A DNA stretch of 64,000 nucleotides, taken from Actinophytocola glycyrrhizae (lineage in GTDB: Bacteria > Actinomycetota > Actinomycetes > Mycobacteriales > Pseudonocardiaceae). The stretch covers positions 1-64,000 of the forward strand of contig NZ_JBHSIS010000011.1 in NCBI RefSeq assembly GCF_042653545.1. Direction: 5' to 3'. The translations under genes and the position numbers were made by a program. Below the pieces are notes generated by a model. The model was not told the origin of the DNA. It ran no database searches and was given only the letters and a program-made list of their open reading frames with translations. Positions 7,382-15,524 of this stretch are shown piece by piece. How positions within the stretch are numbered: the stretch's first letter is position 1; each line of letters starts with the position of its first letter.

Positions 7382-9397
7382 ATGCGCAGCCGCCGGCGTG
7401 GGCAGGCGCTCTCCTTGGCCGTCGTGCTCGGTGTGGCCGGTGTCGGCACCGCGATCGCGTCGGCGGTGTTCACGCAGGTCGACGACGCGTGGGGGTACTC
7501 GGCGTATGACCCGGTGCCGCTGAACATCGCGGTCGCGGTGTTCTTCTCGGCCATGGGGGTGCTGGTCATCTGGCACGCACCTGGCAACGTGCTCGGCTGG
7601 ACCATGCTGGTGATCGCCGCGTGGGCCGGCGTCGGCGTGCTGCTGACCGTACTGACCGGGACGTCGGGTTCGCCGGTGCTCGGGTGGCTGCAGTCGTGGC
7701 TGTGGGCGCCGCCGATCTGGGCCGTCACCGCGCTGCTGCCGATGATCTACCCCGACGGGAGGATGCCGGGCCGCCGCTGGCGGTGGGCGGTGGCGCTGAC
7801 CGGTGTCGGCATGGTCGTCTACTGCACCGGCCTCGCGTTCGACGACGCCCTGTTCGTCGGCAGGCGCACCGTCGAGAACCCGTTCGCGCGCCCGTCGCTG
7901 GCGGCCCCGCTGCTCGCGGCAGGCGAGTACCTGCTGCTCGGCGCGACGATCCTTGCCGTCGGCGGGCTGGTGTGGCGCTGGCTGCGGGCCAACGGCGTGC
8001 ACCGGCGGCGGATCACACTGCTGTTGTGCGCCTTCGCGTTCGGCGCGGTGCAGGCGGTGGTGCGCGACAGCATCCCCGGTCAGCTGCCCGCCGTGCTGGA
8101 GCGCGGGCTGGAGGTGCTGGCGTTCGCGCTGGTGCCGCTGGCGATCGCGGTGGCGGTGACCAGGGACCGCCTGTACGACCTGGACCAGGCGGTGCGTCAC
8201 GCGGTCGTCGGGGTGGCGTCGGCGGGCACGGTGCTCACGTGCTATCTCGGCGGGTACGCGGTGCTGGCCGCCGTGCTGCCGCCGTCGGTCGTGCCGGGTT
8301 CGGTGCTGGCGGTCGCGGTGGCGGGCGCGGCTCTGTTCCCCGTGACGCTGCTGCTGGTCCGGCGGGTTCGGTCGCTGCTGTGGGGGCGGCGGGTGGACGT
8401 GGTCGAGCTGGTTGTCGGCCTCGGCAACCGGATGCGTGACCAGCTCGAGTCGGCCAAGGTGCCCGCCGTGGTGTGCGAGCAGCTCGTGCGGTCGTTACGG
8501 CTGCGGATGGCGCAGCTGGACCTGGCGACCGACAGCGGTCTGCGGCGGCTCGCGCAGGTCGGTTCGATGGACCGGTCCGGCGGCGCGAACCCGGAGCGGT
8601 TCCCGCTCTGGTACCGGGGTGTGCGGGTCGGGCAGCTGATGGTCCTTCCCGCCGACGGCCATCCCTACCTGGACGAACGCATGGCGCAAGCGCTTGCGGC
8701 CCTCGCTGACCAGGTGGCGCCGGTGGTGGCGGCGCTGCGGCTGGACGAGGAGCTGCTCCGCTCCCGCGAGCAGGTGGTGACGGCGCGGGAGGAGGAACGG
8801 TCCCGCCTGTCCCGCGAACTGCACGACAACGTCGGCCCCACGCTGGCGGGCACCCGCATGCAGATCGAGGCCGTGCGTCCCCTGCTGCCTGCCGACTTCG
8901 GCGGTGCCGGGTTGGTGGACCGCGCGATGCAGGGCATCGACGACGCGCTCCGCACGTTGCGCCGGGTCGTGCACGGCCTGCGGCCCCCGGAGCTCGACGC
9001 GCTGGGGCTGTCCGGCGCACTGCGTGAGCTGGCGGTGTTCCTGTCCGGCCCGTCGCTGAAGGTGGACACGACACTGCCCACCGAATTGGGCCCGCTGTCG
9101 AAGCAGGTGGAGGTGGCCGCGTACCGCATCGTCGCCGAGGCGCTGACGAACGTGGTCCGGCACGCACGGGCCACCCGCGCCGAGATCACGGTGACCCTGA
9201 CCGACGGCCGCCTTGCGGTGGAGGTCCGCGACGACGGTGTGGGCGTCGCCGCGGGGACCGGCAAGAACGGCATGGGCATGCGTTTCATGGCACAACGAGC
9301 CCGCGAGATCGACGGCGAGTTCTCCTGCGAGAGCGACGAAGGCGGCACCGCCGTGCGGGCCGTGCTGCCCGCGGTCACACCAGCCGGTCGAGGGTGA
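7382..9397 (+). CDS. NarL-type sensor histidine kinase (orphan)
   Basis: A 671-aa membrane histidine kinase. About eight hydrophobic segments fill residues 8-330. A degenerate GAF-like region (about 340-455) precedes the HisKA_3 dimerisation helix with SRELHDNVGPTLAG, where His481 is the expected phosphoacceptor. The HATPase_c domain follows, with the N-box EALTNVVRHA and a G-box DDGVGVAAG. It should phosphorylate a LuxR/NarL response regulator, but none is encoded beside it. The stimulus is unknown. A leader of about 40 nt contains GAGGAG before the ATG. Its 3' end overlaps the convergent Uma2 gene by 23 nt. Confidence 0.88.
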   Translation: MRSRRRGQALSLAVVLGVAGVGTAIASAVFTQVDDAWGYSAYDPVPLNIAVAVFFSAMGVLVIWHAPGNVLGWTMLVIAAWAGVGVLLTVLTGTSGSPVLGWLQSWLWAPPIWAVTALLPMIYPDGRMPGRRWRWAVALTGVGMVVYCTGLAFDDALFVGRRTVENPFARPSLAAPLLAAGEYLLLGATILAVGGLVWRWLRANGVHRRRITLLLCAFAFGAVQAVVRDSIPGQLPAVLERGLEVLAFALVPLAIAVAVTRDRLYDLDQAVRHAVVGVASAGTVLTCYLGGYAVLAAVLPPSVVPGSVLAVAVAGAALFPVTLLLVRRVRSLLWGRRVDVVELVVGLGNRMRDQLESAKVPAVVCEQLVRSLRLRMAQLDLATDSGLRRLAQVGSMDRSGGANPERFPLWYRGVRVGQLMVLPADGHPYLDERMAQALAALADQVAPVVAALRLDEELLRSREQVVTAREEERSRLSRELHDNVGPTLAGTRMQIEAVRPLLPADFGGAGLVDRAMQGIDDALRTLRRVVHGLRPPELDALGLSGALRELAVFLSGPSLKVDTTLPTELGPLSKQVEVAAYRIVAEALTNVVRHARATRAEITVTLTDGRLAVEVRDDGVGVAAGTGKNGMGMRFMAQRAREIDGEFSCESDEGGTAVRAVLPAVTPAGRG

Positions 9398-9968
9398 TCT
9401 CCGCGGGGAACGGCACGTCGGTCCGGAAGGTCCCGGTCGCCGTCTGGTCGTTCTGGTACCCGAACTGCTCGGTCAGCCGGCACGCCGTCAACGAGACCGG
9501 ATCGTCGCTGTCGACGATCCAGTAGTTCGGAATCCCGGCATCCGCGTAGTCGTTGCGCTTGTGCACGTGGTCGATCCGCTTCGAGCTGGGCGAGACGATC
9601 TCCACCACCAGCAACACCTCGGATGCCCGGATCAGCCCGCCTTCGGCGCGTACTCGCTTGCGAGCACCGCTGTGCACGACCATGAGGTCTGGGCGTCGGC
9701 TCGAACCCGGCTCGTCGGCGGAGACCAGGTCCAGGTCGACATCCATGTTCAGCTGGACCTCGAAGTCCGCCGGTACCAGAGACCGCAGCTCGACACCGAG
9801 TTCGAACCCGGCATTGTTGTGGTCCGGGACAGGACTCGGCGACATGATCAGGCGGCCTTCGATGAGTTCGGTGTAGCCGTGCTCGGTCTCACCGAGCGCG
9901 GCGTACTCCCCAATGGTCAGCAGGTGGACGGAGTCGTCGGCTGACTCGTCCAGCGAATGAACGGTCAT
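9375..9968 (-). CDS. Uma2 family (PD-(D/E)XK-fold) putative nuclease
   Basis: A 197-aa Uma2-family protein, a restriction-endonuclease-like fold of unknown cellular role that is often present in several copies in actinomycetes and cyanobacteria. The core shows RRPDLMVVHSG, then LLVVEIVSPSS, then KRNDYADAGIPNYWIVD. These give the Asp, Glu and downstream Lys of the PD-(D/E)XK site in the usual order. AAGGAG lies 5-6 nt before the ATG. It stands alone, convergent with and overlapping the sensor kinase gene by 23 nt. No toxin, methylase or transposase partner is nearby, so a defence role cannot be claimed. Confidence 0.82.
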   Translation of the reverse strand: MTVHSLDESADDSVHLLTIGEYAALGETEHGYTELIEGRLIMSPSPVPDHNNAGFELGVELRSLVPADFEVQLNMDVDLDLVSADEPGSSRRPDLMVVHSGARKRVRAEGGLIRASEVLLVVEIVSPSSKRIDHVHKRNDYADAGIPNYWIVDSDDPVSLTACRLTEQFGYQNDQTATGTFRTDVPFPAEITLDRLV

Positions 9969-10030
9969 CGCGTCTCCTTCCAGGTGCCGGCCACGTTCTC
10001 ACGAGGCACCGACAATTCTGGGGCGTCCGG

Positions 10031-10759
10031 TCAGCGGCGGCGAATCGTGCGCTGGACGTTGCGCATCTTCGCGCCCTGGGGCATCGGGCCCTTCGGCATC
10101 TGGGTGCCGCGGGCCGCGAGCGCCGACAGCCGCTTCTCCAGCGTGTCGATCTGCGCGGGCTTCAGGTTGTTCGGCAGCTTCATGATCGTCTGCTGGATCT
10201 TGCGGAGCGGGACCTGGTTCTCCTCGTTGCCGACGGTGAAGTCGTAGATCGGGGTGTCGCCGACCACGCGCGCCACGCGCTTCTTCTCCTGCGCGAGCAG
10301 CGTCTTCACCCGGTGCGGCGCGCCCTCCGCGACAAGGACGACGCCGGGACGGCCCAGTACCCGGTGGACGGCGTCGAGCTGCGTGGTGCCCGCGACCGTC
10401 GGGGTCACCCGCCAGCGGCCGCGCATGTTCTCCAGCGCCCACGCCGCGGCACCCGGCTGGCCGTCGGCCTTCGTGTACACGTTCTTCTGCACGCGGCGGC
10501 CGAACAGGATCACGGCCGCGAGCAGGCCGAACGCGATGCCGACCGGCAGCAGGAACCACTGGATGCCCCAGATGAGGCCAAGGCCGAAGAACACCCCCGC
10601 GACCACCAGGAAGGCGACCAGCATCAGCGGGATGAGCGCCTTGTCCTCCTTGCGTTGCATGTTGAACGCCTGGAAGATCTGCTTGCGCTTGGCCTTGGAC
10701 GCTTGTTTCCGAGCCTTCTTCGCCTCGGCGGCCGCCGCCTTGTCCACCTTCTGAGCCAT
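10031..10759 (-). CDS. DUF4191 domain membrane protein
   Basis: A 242-aa protein of the actinobacterial DUF4191 family. A strongly basic, alanine-rich N-terminus (residues 1-40) precedes two hydrophobic segments, LIPLMLVAFLVVAGVFFGLG and WFLLPVGIAFGLLAAVILF, separated by a short turn. A cytoplasmic domain of about 150 residues follows and ends in basic residues. I chose the ATG at 10759 (MAQKVDKA); the frame runs 17 codons further upstream without family support. In mycobacteria the homologue is near lipA/lipB and glnA1, as here near glnA. Function is unknown. Confidence 0.78.
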   Translation of the reverse strand: MAQKVDKAAAAEAKKARKQASKAKRKQIFQAFNMQRKEDKALIPLMLVAFLVVAGVFFGLGLIWGIQWFLLPVGIAFGLLAAVILFGRRVQKNVYTKADGQPGAAAWALENMRGRWRVTPTVAGTTQLDAVHRVLGRPGVVLVAEGAPHRVKTLLAQEKKRVARVVGDTPIYDFTVGNEENQVPLRKIQQTIMKLPNNLKPAQIDTLEKRLSALAARGTQMPKGPMPQGAKMRNVQRTIRRR

Positions 10760-10857
10760 AAACCCCAGGATACGGTGCGCACCCAACACCGGACTCGGGC
10801 GGCCGTGCACCGTGTCCGTCGAACGGTTCCCCGCGCCGATCTGTCAGGATGCCGGGC

Positions 10858-12954
10858 ATGGGTGTCGTGGCTGTCGATGATTCCGAGGGCAACGCAGGCG
10901 CCACCGGACTGGACCCCGAGCAGCTGGCCGCGATCAACGCGCCGAGGGGGCCCGTCTGCATCCTCGCGGGTGCGGGCACCGGCAAGACCCGCACGATCGT
11001 GCACCGCATCGCCCACCTCATCCATTCGGGGCACGTCGCCGCAGGTCAGGTACTGGCCGTGACGTTCACGGCGCGGGCCGCGGGGGAGATGCGGACCCGG
11101 CTGCGCGGGCTCGGCATCCACGGCGCGCAGGCACGCACCTTCCACGCCGCCGCCCTTCGCCAGCTGCGGTACTTCTGGCCGCGCGTCGTGGGCGGGCAGC
11201 AGTGGGACCTGCTCGAAGGCAAGCTCCGGCTGGTCGGGCAGGCCGCGCACAAGGCGGGGGCGGGCACCGAGTCCGAGGTGCTGCGCGACCTCGCCTCCGA
11301 GATCGAGTGGGCGAAGGCGTCCCTGGTCGGCCCGGACGACTACGCCGCGGAGGTGGCGAAGCTGCGCAGGCAGCCACCCGCGCCCGCCGAGCAGGTCGCG
11401 CAGGTGTACCGGTGGTACGAGTCGATGAAGACGCGCGCCAACCAGCTCGACTTCGACGACCTGCTCCTGCACACCGCGGCCGCGCTGGAGGAGCACTCGG
11501 CGGTCGCCGAGGAGTTCCGCGACCGCTACCGCTGCTTCGTCGTCGACGAGTACCAGGACGTGACGCCGCTGCAGCAGCGCGTGCTCGACGCGTGGCTGGG
11601 GGAGCGGGACGACCTGACGGTGGTCGGCGACGCGAACCAGACGATCTACTCCTTCGCGGGCGCGTCGGCCAGGCCCCTGCTGAACTTCACCCGCCGCTTC
11701 CCGCACGCGACCGTGGTCCGGCTCGAACGGGACTACCGGTCCACCCCCGAGGTCGTCACGCTCGCCAACCGGGTGATCGGCGCCGCGCGCGACCGGCCCG
11801 CCGGGTCGCGGCTGCGGCTGGTCGGTCAGCGCGCACCCGGCCCGGCCCCGGCGTTCGCCGAGCACGAGGACGAGCCCGCGGAGGCGGCGGCGGCCGCCAG
11901 GAAGATCTCCGAGCTGATCGATGCCGGCACGCCCGCCAGCGAGATCGCCGTCCTGTACCGGGTGAACGCCCAGTCGGAGGCCTTCGAGCAGGCGCTGGCC
12001 GAGCTGGAGATCCCCTACCTGGTTCGGGGCGGCGAACGGTTCTTCATGCGCACCGAGGTCCGGCAGGCGACGGCCGCGCTGCGCACCGCGGCCGTGCACA
12101 AGCCGACCGGTGAGCTGCCGAAGCTGGTGCGTGAGCTGCTCGCGCCGCTCGGCCTCACCGCCGACCCGCCCAGCGGCGGCGCGGCGCGCGAACGGTGGGA
12201 GTCGCTGCTCGCGCTGGTCGAGCTGGCCGAGGAACTGGCAACGACGGTAGATGGCGCGGACCTCCCGCAGTACATCGTCGAGCTGGACATGCGGGCGCGG
12301 GCCCAGCACCCGCCGACCGTGGAGGGCGTGACACTCGCGTCGCTGCACGCGGCGAAGGGCCTGGAGTGGGACGCGGTGTTCCTCGTCGGCCTCGTCGAAG
12401 GGACGATGCCGATCCTGCACGCCGACGGCAACGACGCGGCGATCGAGGAGGAACGGCGGCTCCTCTACGTCGGCGTCACCCGTGCGCGGCAGTACCTGTC
12501 ACTCTCCTGGGCGACGGCACGGTCGGAGAGCAACCGCCGTCCACGCCGCCGCAGCCGGTTTCTCTACGGACTGATCCCCGAGGACCACCCGACGTCGAGG
12601 CTCACCCGCGCCCGTCAGCAGGCCGGTGTCGCGCCGACGCTGTGCCGCGTCTGCGGCAGGCAGCTCGTCGGGGCGGTCGCGACGAAGCTCGGCCGCTGCT
12701 CGAACTGCCCGGCCGACATCGACGATGAACTGCTCGCGCGTCTGCGGGAGTGGCGCGCCAAGCGTGCGCGGATGCTCAAAGTGCCTGCGTACGTGGTGTT
12801 CACCGACGCGACCCTCACCGCGATCGCCGAGCAGCGGCCGATGGACTCGGCCGGCCTGGTCGCGATCGCGGGCATCGGCGCGAGCAAGCTCGAGAAGTTC
12901 GGTTCGGAGGTGCTCGCGCTGCTCGCGGGCACCGCCCCATCGGGTGACGTTTGA
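10858..12954 (+). CDS. uvrD2: SF1 ATP-dependent DNA helicase UvrD2
   Basis: A 3'-5' SF1A DNA helicase of the actinobacterial UvrD2 type, involved in DNA repair. Walker A is ILAGAGTGKTRT (about residue 38), motif II is VVDEYQDVTP, and motif VI is YVGVTRARQYL. Downstream of the motor are a four-cysteine zinc element (CRVCG and CSNCP) and an HRDC domain (DATLTAIAEQRP to the end), the combination that separates UvrD2 from UvrD1. I prefer the ATG at 10858 because CAGGAT ends 7 nt before it; an ATG at 10849 is also open. It is 698 aa, close to the mycobacterial enzyme. whiB7 follows, as in mycobacteria. Confidence 0.93.
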   Translation: MGVVAVDDSEGNAGATGLDPEQLAAINAPRGPVCILAGAGTGKTRTIVHRIAHLIHSGHVAAGQVLAVTFTARAAGEMRTRLRGLGIHGAQARTFHAAALRQLRYFWPRVVGGQQWDLLEGKLRLVGQAAHKAGAGTESEVLRDLASEIEWAKASLVGPDDYAAEVAKLRRQPPAPAEQVAQVYRWYESMKTRANQLDFDDLLLHTAAALEEHSAVAEEFRDRYRCFVVDEYQDVTPLQQRVLDAWLGERDDLTVVGDANQTIYSFAGASARPLLNFTRRFPHATVVRLERDYRSTPEVVTLANRVIGAARDRPAGSRLRLVGQRAPGPAPAFAEHEDEPAEAAAAARKISELIDAGTPASEIAVLYRVNAQSEAFEQALAELEIPYLVRGGERFFMRTEVRQATAALRTAAVHKPTGELPKLVRELLAPLGLTADPPSGGAARERWESLLALVELAEELATTVDGADLPQYIVELDMRARAQHPPTVEGVTLASLHAAKGLEWDAVFLVGLVEGTMPILHADGNDAAIEEERRLLYVGVTRARQYLSLSWATARSESNRRPRRRSRFLYGLIPEDHPTSRLTRARQQAGVAPTLCRVCGRQLVGAVATKLGRCSNCPADIDDELLARLREWRAKRARMLKVPAYVVFTDATLTAIAEQRPMDSAGLVAIAGIGASKLEKFGSEVLALLAGTAPSGDV

Positions 12955-12973
12955 CCCATCGGGAAGAAGTCCC

Positions 12974-13010
12974 GAAAAACCTGTTGCGCCGCTCTGATCG
13001 GGCCTAATAG
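12974..13010 (+). promoter_or_regulatory. candidate whiB7 promoter with AT-rich WhiB7 site
   Basis: GAAAAACC lies directly before TTGCGC (12984-12989), which could serve as a -35 element, with TAATAG at 13005-13010 as a possible -10. WhiB7 is known to bind A/T-rich DNA just upstream of the -35 of its own promoter through its AT-hook, and the A5 run fits that layout. The spacing to TAATAG is 15 nt, rather short; a shifted -10 would give 16-18 nt. Confidence 0.5.
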
Positions 13011-13070
13011 CCTGCAGTGGTCAGGTCGGAAGGGCCTGAAGTTCTCAAGGACAGTGGGGAGGTGGCCATC

Positions 13071-13289
13071 GTGAGGAACTTGACTCTGATCAAGTGCACC
13101 CCGGGCTACCCCATGTCCATGACGGGGCACCTCTCTGTCTTCCGCGGCGCCCGTTCGGCGCACCTGCCGGTCATTGTCGAGCGCAAGCGGTCCGTCGGCG
13201 TCCCGACGGCCGACGCCGCGCGCGTGCAGACCCAGACCATCGATCTTCCGTGCATTGTGTCCGCTCCACCTCACGAGCGAAGGACTTGA
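13071..13289 (+). CDS. whiB7 leader uORF (72 codons)
   Basis: A short open frame with GTG start and GGGGAGG 8 nt upstream, encoding a 72-aa basic peptide of no known family (it starts MRNLTLIKCTPG). It ends 24 nt before an intrinsic terminator that precedes whiB7. Translated leader frames are known to control whiB7 by ribosome-mediated attenuation: when antibiotics slow translation, the terminator fails to form and whiB7 is read. Position and ribosome binding site support this role. The unusual length leaves open that it is an independent small gene. Its stop codon falls in a small hairpin (stem 13285-13290 with 13297-13302). Confidence 0.65.
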   Translation: MRNLTLIKCTPGYPMSMTGHLSVFRGARSAHLPVIVERKRSVGVPTADAARVQTQTIDLPCIVSAPPHERRT

Positions 13290-13312
13290 CCGACAGGTCA
13301 AGAACCAAGGCT

Positions 13313-13359
13313 CACGAAGGCCGCGGACCCGGAAACGGATCCGCGGCCTTCGTGTTTTT
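13313..13359 (+). terminator. attenuator terminator in the whiB7 leader
   Basis: A perfect 15-bp stem (13313-13327 with 13340-13354) is followed directly by five T residues. It stands 47 nt before the whiB7 start codon and inside its leader, so it can serve only to control whiB7 or to end the uORF transcript. It is the clearest attenuator structure in the window. Confidence 0.85.
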
Positions 13360-13406
13360 CAGGTCAGAACCGCGACAAGAGAACACTGAACAAGGAGTAA
13401 ACCCTG

Positions 13407-13778
13407 ATGAGTACCGCGACGGTCCCACTGGAGAGTGGGGCACCACCGGACCTTCTCGGCGTGAGCGACCTGCTCGACGTGGCACCTTCGGCCGGGCTCG
13501 ACCTGCCATGCCGCTCGGGCGACAACCCCGACCTGTGGTTCGCCGACACCCCGGCGGAGCTCGAGCAGGCCAAGCGGCTCTGCGTGGACTGCCCGGTCCG
13601 CTCGGAGTGCCTGGCCGGCGCGCTGGCACGGCAGGAGCCGTGGGGCGTGTGGGGTGGCGAGATCTTCGAGCGCGGTGCGGTCATCGCACGCAAGCGGCCC
13701 CGTGGCCGTCCGCGCAAGGAGGACGTCGCTCGTGAGGCGGCCGAGCGTGCTGCCCGTGCACAGGAGGCAGCGGCATGA
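13407..13778 (+). CDS. whiB7: WhiB7 iron-sulfur transcription factor
   Basis: WhiB7 binds the primary sigma factor and activates intrinsic antibiotic-resistance genes. The 123-aa protein has the four cluster cysteines at 35, 59, 62 and 68 (Cys-X23-Cys-X2-Cys-X5-Cys), the turn GVWGG at 80-84, and the AT-hook RGRPRK at 99-104. The AT-hook marks WhiB7 within the Wbl family. The uvrD2-whiB7 order matches mycobacteria. Control is probably by the uORF/terminator leader and by autoregulation. The stop overlaps the next start by 4 nt (ATGA), so a small protein gene is coupled to it. Confidence 0.96.
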   Translation: MSTATVPLESGAPPDLLGVSDLLDVAPSAGLDLPCRSGDNPDLWFADTPAELEQAKRLCVDCPVRSECLAGALARQEPWGVWGGEIFERGAVIARKRPRGRPRKEDVAREAAERAARAQEAAA

Positions 13779-14002
13779 CCAAGTACCTGCTCGACAAGCC
13801 GACCAACCATGTGGACCTGATCGTTCCGGAGGGAACCAAGACAATGTTGCTCTACGAAAATCTCGCGAGAGAACGAATGCGTGAGGCGGAGCAGGAGGCT
13901 GCCGAGCAGCGCCTGGTCCGCCGGTTGAACTCGGCACGCCGCTGGGAGCGTCTTTCGACGTGGGCGGCCAGACGCGCGAGCCGCGCGCAGGACCTGCTCT
14001 AG
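13775..14002 (+). CDS. small basic protein translationally coupled to whiB7
   Basis: A 75-aa protein of no recognised family. The first 30 residues have a compact beta-like composition. The rest is a charged helix rich in Arg, Glu and Ala (ARERMREAEQEAAEQRLVRR), likely coiled-coil forming. The ATG overlaps the whiB7 stop by 4 nt, so it would be made only when the attenuator is read through. By context it may belong to the antibiotic response, but no function can be assigned. An unstructured tail or a WhiB7 partner are both possible. Confidence 0.68.
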   Translation: MTKYLLDKPTNHVDLIVPEGTKTMLLYENLARERMREAEQEAAEQRLVRRLNSARRWERLSTWAARRASRAQDLL

Positions 14003-14345
14003 TTCAACCAGCACAACGACGACATCGCCCGCCCCGGCCCCGCCGGAGCGGGCGATGCCGCGTCCCGGCGGCATTGCGCCGGAACGCTCCGGCCTGGCAT
14101 TCCTTCGCGAAAGCACGCGACATCACGACTTCCTCCTCGGGCTTGCCGTGTGTCGACAGGAACCGTTGCCGCACAATGGGTTCGCGTCACATCGATGTCG
14201 CGGCGACCAAGCGCGCGGAACGCCACACGCAACCCGGGTCAGCGGGCACGGAACGTGCCGGAAACATCGCTGTCACCGACGGCGAACGCATCAGTCGTAT
14301 CGTGCTGGGTTGGTTCGACCCGGAATTCCCCGGAACGGGGCGGAG

Positions 14346-15500
14346 ATGACACGAGACGACGGTTCGCAGAACACGGCCACCACCGGCAGGCGGCGGCCTG
14401 ACAAAGGCAAGCGAACCAAAGGCGTCGGCCGCACCGGCGCACGCTTCCCCGCCACCCACGACGAAGAACCGGAAGAACCGGAAACGACAACCGACCCCAC
14501 CCCGGCCCCCGCCCCCGAGGCAACACAACCATCAGCACCGGGCCCCGCCCCCGCCCCCTCCCCACCCGCCGCCTCCACCTCCTCGTCTTCTCCCCACCCC
14601 TCATCAGCGCACGCTTCGCCCGCCCACGCTTCGCGCACCCGAGGGTCGGCCGCCCCTGGTTCGGCTGCCCACGCGTCGGCCGCTCACGGTTCGCCCGCCC
14701 CCGCGCCGGTTGTCCGGGGCTCGGCCGACTACGGGTCTACCGCCTACGGGCGCACCGAACATGGGTCGCCTGACCATGGGCAGCACGACAACAGGTTGTC
14801 TGGCCAGGGATTTCCCGGCTATGGGGTGCCTGTCGCTGGGTTGCCCGATTACGGCGTGCCCGTCGACGGCCCAACCGACCACGGTGTGCCCATTTACGGT
14901 TCGGCCGATGGTGGCGTGCGTGCCGACGGGCGGGGTGAGGTCGCCTCGCGCGCCGAGGACGTGGACGACGACACCCCGGTCGTCGGGCGCACCGGTGCTC
15001 GGTTCGGGCCGTACTCCGTGCGCAAAACCAAGCGTGCCAGAGAGTTCGACACCGGGAGCACCCACGTTGTCGAAGACTCCGTCGTCGAGACGGTGCCCGG
15101 TGAGCCAACGCCCGAACAGTCCGCCGAGCGAACCCAGCCGCTCGTCAAACCGTGGGCGGGTGCCCTCGTCCGGCCCTACGCGCACACCGGCGGCCGGACC
15201 CGCTCCAGCCGGATGCTCGCGATCGAGGCACTGGTCTCCAGCAGTTGGCGCCCCGGTGTCGGCGACGCCGCGCTCACCAGCCACCACCGGCGGATGATCG
15301 TCGACCTGTGTGTCCAGCCGCGATCGGTCGCCGAGGTGGCGGCCTTGCTGTCGGTGCCGCTCGGCGTCGCGCGGGTCCTCCTCGGTGACCTCGCCACCGC
15401 GGGCGTGGTCTTCGTCCACCCCACCGCCGGTACCAGCGGCGACGGTGAACCCGACCTCGCGTTCATGCGACGTGTGCTCGTGGGACTGCGGCGCTTGTGA
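14346..15500 (+). CDS. DUF742 (CvnC-like) protein with long repetitive linker
   Basis: A 384-aa protein whose C-terminal 109 residues (from RPYAHTGGRT at 276) form a DUF742 winged-helix-like domain (LSVPLGVARVLLGDLATAGVVFVHP). DUF742 proteins (CvnC) normally work in conservons with a histidine kinase, a roadblock protein and a GTPase; none is encoded here, so this is an orphan. Residues 1-270 are low-complexity: a Pro/Ala/Ser/Thr-rich part, then imperfect repeats of GSADYGS and GVPVDGP type. Two copies of VGRTGARF (about residues 28 and 215) bracket this region. The ATG at 14346 has GGAG adjacent; a longer frame upstream is not supported. Confidence 0.75.
   Translation: MTRDDGSQNTATTGRRRPDKGKRTKGVGRTGARFPATHDEEPEEPETTTDPTPAPAPEATQPSAPGPAPAPSPPAASTSSSSPHPSSAHASPAHASRTRGSAAPGSAAHASAAHGSPAPAPVVRGSADYGSTAYGRTEHGSPDHGQHDNRLSGQGFPGYGVPVAGLPDYGVPVDGPTDHGVPIYGSADGGVRADGRGEVASRAEDVDDDTPVVGRTGARFGPYSVRKTKRAREFDTGSTHVVEDSVVETVPGEPTPEQSAERTQPLVKPWAGALVRPYAHTGGRTRSSRMLAIEALVSSSWRPGVGDAALTSHHRRMIVDLCVQPRSVAEVAALLSVPLGVARVLLGDLATAGVVFVHPTAGTSGDGEPDLAFMRRVLVGLRRL
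14600..14935 (+). repeat. degenerate in-frame repeats inside the DUF742 gene
   Basis: The DNA repeats short units such as GTTCGGC-C-GC-CACG and TACGGTGTGCCC-type segments, encoding Ser-Ala-His-Ala motifs followed by Tyr-Gly-Val-Pro motifs. Spacing is irregular, about 18-33 nt. This resembles repeat expansion of a disordered linker rather than a folded domain. Confidence 0.6.
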
Positions 15501-15524
15501 CGCTCGGCCGATAGCGTCGTGCCC

